A DNA stretch of 64,000 bases, taken from Burkholderia sp. WP9 (lineage in GTDB: Bacteria; Pseudomonadota; Gammaproteobacteria; Burkholderiales; Burkholderiaceae). The stretch is from NCBI RefSeq assembly GCF_900104795.1, contig NZ_FNTG01000001.1, positions 1,240,001 to 1,304,000 on the forward strand. Reading direction: 5' to 3'. The position numbers and the translations under genes are program-made. The notes under the pieces were generated by a model. It saw only the letters and a list, made by a program, of their open reading frames with translations. It did no database searches and was not told where the DNA came from. Below are positions 7,953-16,771 of this stretch, piece by piece (the first letter of the stretch is position 1; every line of letters begins with the position of its first letter).

Positions 7953-9449
7953 ATGAACTTTCCCGCCGAAGAAGACTTTCACCGCCTGCTCGACGCGCTC
8001 ACGCTGTGCGTGCTGCTGCACGACGCCGAAAGCAAGGCGATCGTGTGGGCCAATCGCGCGGCCTGCGAGGCGCTCGGCTTTACGCTCGCCGAACTGTTGC
8101 CGCTCAAGGCGAACGACATGACGCGCCCGGCGCCGAAGTACCGGCGCGAGATCGGCGTCGGCGCGATGGACCGTTCGATTACCGAAGGCCCGCAGATTTA
8201 CGAATGGTGTTATCGCTCGCGCACCGGTGCCGATATGTTGTCCGAGGCAATTGCCACTTACGTGCCGCTTCGCGAGCGTGCGGTCGTGATGGTGCAGTTC
8301 CGCGATATCAGCGCCGAAGACACGCTCAAGCAAACGCTGCGCCGCTACGAGTCGCGCTTGCGCGAATTCATGCAGGATCTCGGCGAAGGCGTCGCGGTGC
8401 TGACGCCCGCGGGCGAGGTGGAATTCGTCAGCGAATCGGGCCGGCGTGTGCTCGGTCTGGAAGAGGGCGCGCCGATGGGGGACGTGCTCGACTATTGCAG
8501 CGAGCCGGATCGCCGGCGTCTCGTCGAACAGCTCGCCAATGCGCCGCGGATTCAACCCTCGGCGCCGCAGCGCTATCGCATCACGCGCCGCGACGGCACA
8601 GCGGGCTGGTTGCGCATAACATGCCGGCGCATCGAGATCGAGAACGATCTGAATGGCCGCTTGCTGCATTTTCGCGACGTGACGGACGAAGTGGCCGTCG
8701 AAGAAGCGCGGCGCAACGAAGCGCGTTTGCTCGAATATGCGGGGCGCTACAACGCCATGGGGGAAATGGCGACCGCGATTGCCCATGAGTTGAGCCAGCC
8801 GCTTGCCGCCGTGCGCAACTTCATCGAAGGCGCGATCCGGCGGCTCGCGCAACCCGCATCGATCGACGAAGCCATTTGGGGTCTGCGCAGCGCCGATCGC
8901 CAGGCTGAACATGCGGCGTTGATCATCAAGAGCGTGCGCGATTACATCGTCAAGCGCGAGCCGAGCGAGACGTATGCGGATTTGCGCGAGGTCCTCGCGG
9001 ACGTTGCGTACTTCATCGAACTGCGCGCGCGCGAGGCGGGCGTGACGCTCACGATCGAGCAGTCGCCCGCGCCATTGCCCGTGTATGTCGAGCGTGTGTT
9101 GATCGGGCAGGTGGTGTTGAACCTGGCCTTCAATGCGATCGAAGCGTTGGGCGAAGGGGGCAACGAAAACGCCACACCGCCGCGCCGCGAACTTCGTCTC
9201 GTCACGCATTTGCGCGGCAAATCCGCGATCGCCCAGGTCATCGACAACGGTCCGGGCGTTCCCGCCGATGCACACGAGCGTCTCTTCGACGGCTTCTCCT
9301 CGTCGAAGGCCGGTGGCAACGGCATCGGTCTTTCGCTGTGCAAAAACATCGTGACGCGGCACGGCGGCGCGATCTGGGCGAAGCCGGCGCGGCACGGCGG
9401 GCTCGAATGCAGCTTTTCGCTGCCGGTCGTCGCCGCGCCGCCCGGCTGA
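7953..9449 (+). CDS. iacS: Soluble PAS histidine kinase of IAA catabolism (IacS-like)
   Basis: The protein has two PAS domains (residues ~5-115 and ~125-250) followed by a HisKA dimerisation domain with His278 in AIAHELSQPLAAV and a HATPase_c domain with N (LNLAFNAIEAL), G1 (VIDNGPGVP) and G2 (GGNGIGLSL) boxes. No transmembrane helix is present, so it should sense a ligand in the cytoplasm, consistent with monitoring IAA that has entered the cell. The start at 7953 (MNFPAEE) is chosen because PAS sequence begins there and because the 7846-7873 dyad overlaps the longer frame (from 7854). It is divergent from iacA and probably phosphorylates the response regulator at 2884-3546. Confidence 0.82.
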   Translation: MNFPAEEDFHRLLDALTLCVLLHDAESKAIVWANRAACEALGFTLAELLPLKANDMTRPAPKYRREIGVGAMDRSITEGPQIYEWCYRSRTGADMLSEAIATYVPLRERAVVMVQFRDISAEDTLKQTLRRYESRLREFMQDLGEGVAVLTPAGEVEFVSESGRRVLGLEEGAPMGDVLDYCSEPDRRRLVEQLANAPRIQPSAPQRYRITRRDGTAGWLRITCRRIEIENDLNGRLLHFRDVTDEVAVEEARRNEARLLEYAGRYNAMGEMATAIAHELSQPLAAVRNFIEGAIRRLAQPASIDEAIWGLRSADRQAEHAALIIKSVRDYIVKREPSETYADLREVLADVAYFIELRAREAGVTLTIEQSPAPLPVYVERVLIGQVVLNLAFNAIEALGEGGNENATPPRRELRLVTHLRGKSAIAQVIDNGPGVPADAHERLFDGFSSSKAGGNGIGLSLCKNIVTRHGGAIWAKPARHGGLECSFSLPVVAAPPG

Positions 9450-9456
9450 TCGCAAG

Positions 9457-10773
9457 TCAATCATGCGTGGTGCTGGTGTTGCGCGGGATCGTCACGAGCG
9501 TGAGCGCGGTGATCAGGCCGAAGCCGATCAGCATCAACGCGACAGGCCACGGCGCGCGTACTTTCGCATAGAGGGCGGTGGCGACGAGCGGCGCGAGTCC
9601 GCCCGAAAATACCGACGCGATTTCGTGACCGAGCGCCATGCCCGAGTAACGCACTTCGGTCGGGAACAGTTCGCCCATCAACGCGGGCTGCGTGCCGATC
9701 ATCGCGGCGTGACAGAACGGCAGGCCTAGCGCGAGCGAGAGGAACACGAGCGTCGGCTGGTGCGTATCGATCAGCCAGAACGCGGGAAACGCGATCACCA
9801 CCAACCCGAGCGCGCCGATCATATACACCGGCCGCCGTCCGATCACGTCGGACAGACGCCCCCACAGCACGATCGTCACGAGTTCGAGCAGCATGGCGAG
9901 CATCACGCCGCCGAGCATCACCGAAACGGGCACCCCGATCGTTTTGCCATACACCAGCACGAACGAGAGGAAGATATACGTCCCGCCATTTTCGGCGACG
10001 CGCAGCCCCATCGCCTGCAATACCTGCTTCGGATGATTGCGCAGTACCGTCAGCACGGGCATGTGCTTCGGTTTGGCGGCCGTGAAGTCGCGGCTTTCCG
10101 GCAAGCGCCGGCGAATGTATACGCCGACACCGAAGATCAGCACGCTTGCCAGAAACGGCACGCGCCAGCCCCACGACATGAAACTCTCGAGCGGCAAACG
10201 CTGCACCAGATAGAACGCGGCCGCCGACAACACGAAGCCGCCCGCCACGCCCAACTGGCTGAACGCCGCATAATAGCCGCGGCGATTGGCCGGTGCGCTT
10301 TCGCTGATCAGCAGCACGCCGCCGCCCCATTCGCCGCCCGACGCAATGCCTTGCACGACGCGCAGACACACGAGCGCGGTGGGCGCAAGAAAGCCGATTT
10401 GCGAGAACGTCGGCAAGAGGCCGATGCCGAAGGTCGCCACGCCCATCATCATCAGCGTGATGACGAGCGCGCGTTTGCGGCCGTGGCGATCGCCGATATG
10501 GCCGAACACGATGCCACCCAGCGGACGCGCCAGAAAACCGATTGCGAAGCCGGCAAATGCGGCTAGCGTGCCCATCAGCGGATCGCCGTGCAGCGGGAAG
10601 AACAGCGGCCCGAAGATCAGTGCGGCGGCGGTGCCGTACAGAAAAAAGTCGTACCACTCCAGCGCATTGCCGAGGACCGAGGCGACGATGATCCGCCGCA
10701 AGGTCCGCGAGGTGGCCGGCGCGGCGGATGCAACGGGCGATCCGGCTGTAGGAGAGAGCGTGTCGTTTGGCAT
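9457..10773 (-). CDS. iacT1: MFS transporter, metabolite:H+ symporter type (IacT1-like)
   Basis: This 438-residue transporter has 12 predicted membrane segments and the loop 2-3 signature GHIGDRHGRKRAL typical of the metabolite:proton symporter (ShiA/KgtP/ProP-like) group. The N-terminus is polar and Ala-rich before LRRIIVASVLGNALEWYDF. It starts 25 bp downstream of iacD, so it belongs to the iacC-D-transporter operon. In P. phytofirmans an MFS gene in the iac locus helps handle dioxindole-3-acetate; by position this is a candidate, but IAA uptake is equally possible. The tautomerase gene reported with it there (iacY) is not visible in this window. Confidence 0.75.
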   Translation of the reverse strand: MPNDTLSPTAGSPVASAAPATSRTLRRIIVASVLGNALEWYDFFLYGTAAALIFGPLFFPLHGDPLMGTLAAFAGFAIGFLARPLGGIVFGHIGDRHGRKRALVITLMMMGVATFGIGLLPTFSQIGFLAPTALVCLRVVQGIASGGEWGGGVLLISESAPANRRGYYAAFSQLGVAGGFVLSAAAFYLVQRLPLESFMSWGWRVPFLASVLIFGVGVYIRRRLPESRDFTAAKPKHMPVLTVLRNHPKQVLQAMGLRVAENGGTYIFLSFVLVYGKTIGVPVSVMLGGVMLAMLLELVTIVLWGRLSDVIGRRPVYMIGALGLVVIAFPAFWLIDTHQPTLVFLSLALGLPFCHAAMIGTQPALMGELFPTEVRYSGMALGHEIASVFSGGLAPLVATALYAKVRAPWPVALMLIGFGLITALTLVTIPRNTSTTHD

Positions 10774-10798
10774 CGTCGTGTTCGCAGGTTGTCGGGGA

Positions 10799-11299
10799 TC
10801 AGAGCAGGAAACCGATCGCGCTCAACGCTTCGGTCGAATCGATCAGGCGGATGACCTTTTGCACGATGCGCGGCTCGTCGCTCGCGAAACTGATGCGATG
10901 CGTGAGGTCCGCCGCGAACAACGTCGACTTGCCACGCTTGTAGGCGACGATGACTTGCGCCGAATTCACCGTGACTTCATCGCTCGCGTCGCTCGTGAGC
11001 GTGAAACGCGACACGGTGCGCACGGTTCGGGCTGCATCGGCGGCCGATGCCGAATAGCCGGACATCATGCGTTGCACGCGTTTTTCGCGCATGTCCTGAT
11101 CGTCGTAAGCATAGTTCAGCGTGGCGGCGAAATCCGTGGTGTCGTGTTCGATCGGCACCACGTAGAAGCCTGCCGGGTCCCACAGCGTCAGCCACTCGCG
11201 ATAGTCCTTGCGGTCCAGCAGTTCCGCTTCGCGCCAGATGAGTTCGATCGCGCCGGCAAAGGTCTTCTGCGAGAAAAGCGTGTTCCTGTCGTCCATCAT
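10799..11299 (-). CDS. iacD: Ring-hydroxylating dioxygenase beta subunit (IacD-like)
   Basis: This is the small (beta) subunit of an aromatic-ring-hydroxylating dioxygenase, 166 residues, with an NTF2-like fold (FAGAIELIWREAELLDRKDYREWLTL at the N-terminus is typical; short segments such as LLDRKDY and RVQRMMSGY are seen). It contributes to the alpha3beta3 oligomer and has no metal site. Two ATGs in tandem (11299 and 11296) overlap the TGA of iacC (ATGATG), so it is translationally coupled to the alpha subunit. Confidence 0.87.
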   Translation of the reverse strand: MMDDRNTLFSQKTFAGAIELIWREAELLDRKDYREWLTLWDPAGFYVVPIEHDTTDFAATLNYAYDDQDMREKRVQRMMSGYSASAADAARTVRTVSRFTLTSDASDEVTVNSAQVIVAYKRGKSTLFAADLTHRISFASDEPRIVQKVIRLIDSTEALSAIGFLL

Positions 11300-12579
11300 G
11301 CTTGCTCCATCATCGTGCGCCATTGCGCGTACGCTTCACGCATGCCGGTTTCGTCCGTGGCGTGGGCGGTCTTTTCGCCGTTCGGCGCGGTGCTCTCGCG
11401 ATTCAGGCCGCGGTTCACGAGAATCGGCAGATCGGGGCCCGCGTGCGAGCCGCGCTGCACGCGCTCCCACGCTTCAGCGTCGTCCGGGCTGCCGAAGCCG
11501 AACGGCCCCTGGAAATGTTCGTGAATGCGCAGGCGCACACGGTTCGCTTCTTCGGGGCCGCCATCCATGGCGAGGGCGACATGGCGGATCTCGGTCTCGT
11601 TCGCGGAAATAGGCCGCAGGACGCGGAAAAACGCCATCGACAGCGCGAGGTTCGGAAACAGGTTCAAATTGAAGCCGACGCCCATCAGCGAGCGCACGAT
11701 GCGGCGCACCTCGTCCGGCGTGTGATCTTTGGCGATCGAGGCGGCGAGTTCTTCGAAGCGCTCGGGAATCGGCGCACCGTCGTCCTTGTCGAGATCGACG
11801 AGTTCCGGCACCAGCACCGCGAGGCTATGGCCGTTGCCGAGCGAGCGGCAGAAGGCTTCGTCGCTCGTCATGAAGCTCGTGATCGCGGCGGCGGTTTCGT
11901 CGTCGATCGATTTCATCCACGACTTGTGGACCACGGGGAAGTGGTACAGGTCGGTGGTGTTCTCGAGCTGGATCTTCCAGTTGCCGTTAAAGCGGAACCG
12001 ATGTTCGCCGTTGGCCTTGACCGGATAACCCGCGCCTTGCTTCATGAACAGGTCGATCCACGGTTTCGCGCCGCCGAGAAAGTCTTCGAGCGGCTCGATG
12101 TCCTGATTGAAGCTCGCGAAAATCAGGCCTTGATAGATGCCCACGCGCAGACTGGCGAGCGGCAGTTCGGTCTTGTCGACCACGCCCTCATAGCCGTCGC
12201 CGTACGGCAGCGCGCGCAATGCGCCGTCGAGGCCATAGGTCCAGCTGTGATACGGGCACGTAAAGCCTTTCGCGTTGCCCTTGTGCTGTTCGCACACGGT
12301 CGCGCCACGGTGGCGGCAGCGGTTCTGCAGAACATTGACCGCGCCGCTCCTGTCGCGTACCACGATGACGGGCTGGCGGCCGATCGTGGTGGTGCGAAAG
12401 TCGCCGGGATTCGGCAGCTCGCTTTCGTGGGCGACCCAGATCCACGTCTTGTAGAAAATGCGTTCGAGTTCCGCTTCGAAAACGGCCGGGTCGTAATACA
12501 GCGACGGGGCCACGCGATCCGGCTGCGCGCGCTGGTACAACGCGCTCGTGTCGACGGTCTGATAAGGAGATTCGCTCAT
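11296..12579 (-). CDS. iacC: Rieske dioxygenase alpha subunit of IAA degradation (IacC-like)
   Basis: This is the large subunit of a ring-hydroxylating dioxygenase, 427 residues. The Rieske [2Fe-2S] motif is Cys88-x-His90 and Cys108-x2-His111. The mononuclear iron site is in TTDLYHFPVVHKSW with His213 and His218, and Asp210 as the electron-transfer bridge. In the iac pathway it acts on oxindole-type intermediates en route to catechol, receiving electrons from the IacF reductase. The ATG at 12579 gives a family-typical N-terminus; the frame extends to 12639 without support. It heads an operon with iacD and the MFS gene and is divergent from a LysR regulator only ~90 bp away. Confidence 0.9.
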   Translation of the reverse strand: MSESPYQTVDTSALYQRAQPDRVAPSLYYDPAVFEAELERIFYKTWIWVAHESELPNPGDFRTTTIGRQPVIVVRDRSGAVNVLQNRCRHRGATVCEQHKGNAKGFTCPYHSWTYGLDGALRALPYGDGYEGVVDKTELPLASLRVGIYQGLIFASFNQDIEPLEDFLGGAKPWIDLFMKQGAGYPVKANGEHRFRFNGNWKIQLENTTDLYHFPVVHKSWMKSIDDETAAAITSFMTSDEAFCRSLGNGHSLAVLVPELVDLDKDDGAPIPERFEELAASIAKDHTPDEVRRIVRSLMGVGFNLNLFPNLALSMAFFRVLRPISANETEIRHVALAMDGGPEEANRVRLRIHEHFQGPFGFGSPDDAEAWERVQRGSHAGPDLPILVNRGLNRESTAPNGEKTAHATDETGMREAYAQWRTMMEQA

Positions 12580-12635
12580 GGCTGTGTAAGTGGGGTGGTC
12601 GATGAAAGCCAGTCTCGCCGACCTGCTGATATGCG

Positions 12636-12660
12636 TCAAATTGATCTAAAATGAAATATA
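12636..12660. promoter_or_regulatory. Candidate LysR operator between iacC and the LysR gene
   Basis: The short divergent gap contains TCAAATTGA followed by TGATCTAA (12642-12649) in an AT-rich stretch, unlike the GC-rich surroundings. The same 8-mer occurs inverted upstream of iacF (18316-18323). A LysR-type regulator encoded next to its target normally binds here; the exact box is inferred. Confidence 0.4.
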
Positions 12661-12671
12661 AAATCAACCGC

Positions 12672-13604
12672 ATGGATATCTCGATGAATTCGCTGGACCA
12701 CGTCGACCTCAACCTGCTGCGCGTTTTTCAGGCGATTGTCGAAGAGCGCAGCCTGACCCGCGCGGGCGAGCGGCTGGCGTTGTCGCAGCCCGCCATCAGC
12801 TATTCGCTGGGGCGTTTGCGCACGCTGTTCGACGACCCGCTTTTCATCCGCACGCGCGCCGGCATGCAGCCCACGCCGATTGCGCTGGAGTTGTCGACTA
12901 TCGTGTCCCGCGCGCTGGACACGGTGCGCGAGGCGCTGCGTTACGCGGAACATTTCGACCCGGCGGTGAGCACGCGCACGTTCCGCCTATCGTTATCGGA
13001 TGCGGGCGAGCTGGCCTATCTGCCACCCATCTGCGAGGCATTGCACCAGCAGGCGCCGCGCGTGAGATTGCGCATCGAGCCGTTGCCGGTCGAGGAAATA
13101 GAGGATGCGCTGCGGGCGAGCCGGCTCGATTTCGCCATTGGCAATCTGCCCACGTTGACCGCGCGCACGCGGCATCAGGCGCTGTTCGAAGAGACCTACG
13201 TGTGCATGACGAGGAAGCGGCGCGGCTTGCCGCGCACGAAGGAGCTGAGTCTGAAGGCGTTTCTGGATGCTTCCCACGTGCAGATCACGTCGGTCGAGCA
13301 CAGCCACCACGCGCTCGACGACGAATTCCGCACGCAAGGCGTCGGGCGTCATATTGCGCTGGAACTGCCGCATTTCGTGGCATTGCCGAGCGTGCTGGCC
13401 GTCACCGATCTGTTCGCCACGCTGCCGCGGCGCCTCGCGCATATTTTCAATCGCGACGGCGGTTTTCAGATTTACGAGTTGCCCGTGACCTTGCCGATAG
13501 CCGCGGTCACGATGCACTGGCACGAGCATTTCGATCAGGACGAGGGCAACGTGTGGCTGCGCAATCTGATGGCGGATATCGTGCGGCGTTTCGACGAGCG
13601 GTGA
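12672..13604 (+). CDS. iacR1: LysR-type regulator of the iac genes (IacR1-like)
   Basis: This LysR-type regulator of about 310 residues has an N-terminal winged HTH (LNLLRVFQAIVEERSL, SQPAISYSLGRLR) and a C-terminal effector-binding domain with the NodD/LinR-like TRTFRLSLSDAGE start. It is divergent from iacC and separated by under 100 bp, the classical arrangement for autoregulation and activation of the adjacent operon. In P. phytofirmans a LysR regulator of the iac locus apparently responds to dioxindole-3-acetate, so that ligand is a reasonable guess. Starts at 12651, 12672 and 12684 are all possible; 12672 leaves the AT-rich putative operator outside the gene. Confidence 0.75.
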   Translation: MDISMNSLDHVDLNLLRVFQAIVEERSLTRAGERLALSQPAISYSLGRLRTLFDDPLFIRTRAGMQPTPIALELSTIVSRALDTVREALRYAEHFDPAVSTRTFRLSLSDAGELAYLPPICEALHQQAPRVRLRIEPLPVEEIEDALRASRLDFAIGNLPTLTARTRHQALFEETYVCMTRKRRGLPRTKELSLKAFLDASHVQITSVEHSHHALDDEFRTQGVGRHIALELPHFVALPSVLAVTDLFATLPRRLAHIFNRDGGFQIYELPVTLPIAAVTMHWHEHFDQDEGNVWLRNLMADIVRRFDER

Positions 13605-13623
13605 CTGACGGGCGCCGGCCGCT

Positions 13624-14511
13624 TCAGGCGCGTTTGAACAGGTCTCGTGCGAGCGAACAGAGCAGCGTGGTGGTCGGCGATTCGTCCTGCAAACGGCGGC
13701 TCATGATGATCGGCGAAGCGACGTTGGCCGCGGGAATCGGCCGGTACACCACGCCGTGTGCGCGCAGACCCTCCACGCTCTCCGGCACGAGACATACCCC
13801 AACCTGCGCCGCGACCAGACCCAGCGCGGTCTGCAATTCCCGCACTTCATGAATCGCTTTCGGCTCCAATGCATGATCGTGCATGGCCGATAGTTGCTGG
13901 TCCGCATAACTCGGCCGCGGCGTGCTCGGATAAACGATCAGGGTTTCCTGCGCGAGCGCAGCGAGGGTCAGTGGCTTCTTCTGTCGCGCGAGAGGATGGT
14001 CTTGCGGCAGCGCGGCAATCATCCGTTCTTCGACGAGCACTTCGCGCGCGAGCTGCGCGTCGTCGAAACGCAGCCGGCCGAAGCCCACGTCGATGCGCCC
14101 GCCTTTGAGCGCCGCGAGCTGCTCGATCGTGAACATTTCGATCAGCGAGAGTTCGATATGCGGCGCGGCTTCACGGAACGCGCGAATCACCGCGGGCAGC
14201 GCGCCATATAGCGTTGACGGCACGAAACCGATCACGATGCGCTCGGCCAGTTGCGCGAGGCGCCGCGTGAGCGGGGCGAGTTCGTCGGCTTCGTCGACGA
14301 GCCGCTTCGCCTGCGCATAGAAAATGCGCCCGGCTTCAGTCAGGCGCAATGGCCGTGAGCCGCGTTCAAACAGCGCCAGGCCGACGTTTTCCTCGATCTG
14401 CTGGATCTGGCGGCTGAGCGGCGGCTGTGTCATATGCAGGCGGTTGGCGGCCCGCGTGATGTTCATTTCTTCCGCGACGGCGATGAAGTAGCGGAGTTGG
14501 CGAAGGTCCAT
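13624..14511 (-). CDS. catR: LysR-type regulator of catechol degradation (CatR-like)
   Basis: This 295-residue LysR protein opens with MDLRQLRYFIAVAEE, the standard N-terminus of the CatR/BenM/ClcR group, with HTH residues MTQPPLSRQIQQIEE. The effector domain contains VGFGRL, a signature of this group that binds cis,cis-muconate. It is divergent from catB and its ATG (14511) lies 3 bp from a symmetrical LysR box (14514-14528), consistent with autorepression and muconate-dependent activation of catB. The frame extends to 14703 but that part overlaps catB and is not real. It converges on the iacR1-like gene. Confidence 0.88.
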   Translation of the reverse strand: MDLRQLRYFIAVAEEMNITRAANRLHMTQPPLSRQIQQIEENVGLALFERGSRPLRLTEAGRIFYAQAKRLVDEADELAPLTRRLAQLAERIVIGFVPSTLYGALPAVIRAFREAAPHIELSLIEMFTIEQLAALKGGRIDVGFGRLRFDDAQLAREVLVEERMIAALPQDHPLARQKKPLTLAALAQETLIVYPSTPRPSYADQQLSAMHDHALEPKAIHEVRELQTALGLVAAQVGVCLVPESVEGLRAHGVVYRPIPAANVASPIIMSRRLQDESPTTTLLCSLARDLFKRA

Positions 14512-14513
14512 GC

Positions 14514-14528
14514 ATACCTCTAAGGTAT
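14514..14528. promoter_or_regulatory. CatR-type operator (T-N11-A dyad)
   Basis: ATACCTCTAAGGTAT is a dyad with ATACCT/AGGTAT arms and fits the LysR T-N11-A rule. It sits immediately before the catR start and about 90 bp before catB, the expected place for the CatR recognition site. Confidence 0.75.
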
Positions 14529-14548
14529 GGAAGTAGTCGGAATCGGTG

Positions 14549-14579
14549 TTGGACTGCTTCGCGGGTTTGTTTCTAATAT
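14549..14579 (+). promoter_or_regulatory. Candidate catB promoter
   Basis: TTGGAC (14549-14554) and TAATAT (14574-14579) resemble -35 and -10 boxes with a 19-bp gap, longer than ideal, as is usual for activator-dependent promoters. The CatR box lies about 20 bp upstream of the -35. Confidence 0.4.
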
Positions 14580-14615
14580 GGGGGCTCCCGGTCAGGCAGT
14601 TCAGGAGAGCAACGA

Positions 14616-15773
14616 ATGATAGCAACACCCGTGAAGATCGAGAGCGTGGAGACGATTCTCGTCGACGTGCCGACGATCCGCCCGCACCGGCTCTCGGTTG
14701 CAACGATGAACTGCCAGACGCTGGTGCTGGTGCGCATTCGTTGCGCCGACGGTTTGGCGGGCGTGGGCGAGGGCACCACCATCGGCGGTCTGGCGTACGG
14801 CGAGGAGAGCCCGGAAAGCATCAAGGTCAACATCGACACCTACTTCGCACCATTGCTCAAAGGTATGGACGCAACGCGTCCGGGCGCCGCGATGGCGAAA
14901 CTGCGCGAGCTTTTTCAGGGCAACCGCTTTGCGAAGTCCGCGCTGGAAACGGCGCTGTTCGATGCACAGGCACAGCGCCTTGGCGTGCCGTTGTCGGAGT
15001 TGTTCGGCGGCCGTGTGCGCGACTGCGTGGACGTGGCGTGGACGCTCGCGAGCGGCGACACCCAGCGCGATATCGCCGAAGCCGAGCAGGTGTACGAGTC
15101 GAAGCGGCATAAGGTGTTCAAGCTGAAGATCGGCTCGCGCGCGGTGGCGGACGACGTGGCGCATGTCGTGGCCATCAGGAAAGCGCTGGAAGGGCGCGGC
15201 GAAGTGCGCGTCGATGTGAACCAGGCATGGACCGAATCGGAAGCGATCTGGGCCGCGCGGCGTTTCGCCGATGCCGGCGTGGCGCTGATCGAGCAGCCCA
15301 TCGCCGCAGGGAACCGCGCCGGCCTCAAGCGTCTGACCGACCTCGCTCAGGTGCCGATCATGGCCGACGAAGCGCTGCACGGCCCGGCCGATGCGTTCGC
15401 GATTGCCAGCGCCCGTGCCGCCGATGTCTTCGCCGTGAAGATCGCGCAATCGGGCGGTCTGGTCGGCGCCGCGCAGGTGGCGGCCATCGCCTCGGCCGCG
15501 AACATCGACCTGTATGGCGGCACCATGCTCGAAGGCGCGGTGGGCACGATGGCCTCGGCGCAACTTTTCAGCACCTTCGGCGAGTTGAAGTGGGGCACCG
15601 AACTGTTCGGCCCCTTGCTGCTCACCGAAGAGATTCTCACCGAACCGCTGCGCTACGAGAATTTTGCGCTGCACCTGCCTCAAGGTCCGGGTCTTGGCAT
15701 CACGCTCGACTGGGACAAGATCGACCGCCTGCGGCGCGATACGCGCCAGGGCGCCAGCGTTTCCACGCACTGA
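14616..15773 (+). CDS. catB: Muconate cycloisomerase
   Basis: CatB converts cis,cis-muconate to (+)-muconolactone in the cytoplasm. The 385-residue protein is a full-length member of the enolase superfamily, muconate-lactonising branch. The Lys-x-Lys base is in FKLKIGSR, metal ligands are Asp in RVDVNQAW, Glu in LIEQP and Asp in IMADEAL, and the second-base Lys follows in FAVKIAQSGG. The ribosome site is AGGAGAG 8 bp before the ATG. It is the first gene of catB-catA-catC, divergent from catR. Its placement inside the iac locus makes sense because IAA breakdown yields catechol. Confidence 0.93.
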   Translation: MIATPVKIESVETILVDVPTIRPHRLSVATMNCQTLVLVRIRCADGLAGVGEGTTIGGLAYGEESPESIKVNIDTYFAPLLKGMDATRPGAAMAKLRELFQGNRFAKSALETALFDAQAQRLGVPLSELFGGRVRDCVDVAWTLASGDTQRDIAEAEQVYESKRHKVFKLKIGSRAVADDVAHVVAIRKALEGRGEVRVDVNQAWTESEAIWAARRFADAGVALIEQPIAAGNRAGLKRLTDLAQVPIMADEALHGPADAFAIASARAADVFAVKIAQSGGLVGAAQVAAIASAANIDLYGGTMLEGAVGTMASAQLFSTFGELKWGTELFGPLLLTEEILTEPLRYENFALHLPQGPGLGITLDWDKIDRLRRDTRQGASVSTH

Positions 15774-15820
15774 AGGCTCATCCGTTAGCCATCCAGAACA
15801 TCATACGAAGGAGATACCCC

Positions 15821-16729
15821 ATGAACAAGCAAGCAATCGACGCGCTGCTCAAGAAGATCAACGACAGCGCCACCCACGAAGGCAATCCGCGCACGAAGCA
15901 GATCGTCAACCGTATCGTGCAGGATCTGTTCTATACGATCGAAGACCTCGATGTGCAGCCCGCCGAATTCTGGACCGCGCTGAACTATCTCAGCGACGCG
16001 GGCAAAAGCGGCGAGCTCGGTTTGCTGGCCGCGGGTCTGGGTTTCGAACATTTTCTCGATGTGCGTCTGGATGAAGCGGAAGCCAAGGCCGGCATTGAAG
16101 GCGGCACGCCGCGCACCATCGAAGGACCGTTGTATGTGGCCGGCGCGCCGCTCTCCGAAGGCCATGCGCGGCTCGACGACGGCACTGATCCAGGCCAGAC
16201 GCTGATCATGCGCGGCCGCGTGCTGGGCGAAGACGGCAAGCCGTTGGCGCATGCGCTCGTCGAAGTGTGGCACGCGAATCATCTCGGCAATTACTCGTAC
16301 TTCGACAAATCGCAGCCGGCTTTCAATCTGCGCCGTTCGATCCGTACCGACGCCGAAGGCAAGTACAGCTTCCGCAGCGTGGTGCCGGTCGGCTATAGCG
16401 TGCCGCCGCAAGGGCAGACGCAACTGCTGCTCGATCAGCTCGGCCGTCATGGACATCGTCCCGCGCACATCCACTTTTTTGTTTCCGCGCCGGGCTTCCG
16501 CAAGCTGACCACGCAGATCAACATCGACGGGGATCCGTATCTGTGGGACGACTTCGCCTTCGCCACGCGCGACGGACTCGTGCCGGCGGTCAAGCAGGCC
16601 GAGGGCGCCGAAGGCAAACCGTATGGCGTGGACGGCAACTTCGCGCTGATCGATTTCGACTTCACGCTGTTCAAGGAACGCGACAACCTGCCGGCCGCCG
16701 AAGTGGAGCGTCTGCGCGCCGAAGCCTGA
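15821..16729 (+). CDS. catA: Catechol 1,2-dioxygenase
   Basis: This intradiol dioxygenase cleaves catechol to cis,cis-muconate. It is 302 residues long, normal for the family. The non-haem Fe(III) ligands are recognisable as Tyr158 (GNYSYFD), Tyr192 (PVGYSVPP), His216 and His218 (RPAHIHFF). The N-terminal helical linker domain (residues 1-~95) used for dimerisation is present. The ATG at 15821 has GAAGGAGATACCCC upstream. It follows catB by 47 bp, and a hairpin with a T run separates it from catC. Confidence 0.95.
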   Translation: MNKQAIDALLKKINDSATHEGNPRTKQIVNRIVQDLFYTIEDLDVQPAEFWTALNYLSDAGKSGELGLLAAGLGFEHFLDVRLDEAEAKAGIEGGTPRTIEGPLYVAGAPLSEGHARLDDGTDPGQTLIMRGRVLGEDGKPLAHALVEVWHANHLGNYSYFDKSQPAFNLRRSIRTDAEGKYSFRSVVPVGYSVPPQGQTQLLLDQLGRHGHRPAHIHFFVSAPGFRKLTTQINIDGDPYLWDDFAFATRDGLVPAVKQAEGAEGKPYGVDGNFALIDFDFTLFKERDNLPAAEVERLRAEA

Positions 16730-16771
16730 TCTGCGTAGAAAACGGCTGGACGTACCGCATGAATCTATCAA

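Noticed and set aside
7869..9464. 531-codon minus-strand frame opposite the PAS histidine kinase
   Set aside because: Antisense to a kinase with all catalytic boxes; the translation is Arg/Asp/His-rich without any family pattern.
15227..15820. Upstream extension of the catA frame into catB
   Set aside because: The extension lies in another frame of catB, is Arg-rich, and catA has a strong ribosome site at its own ATG 15821.
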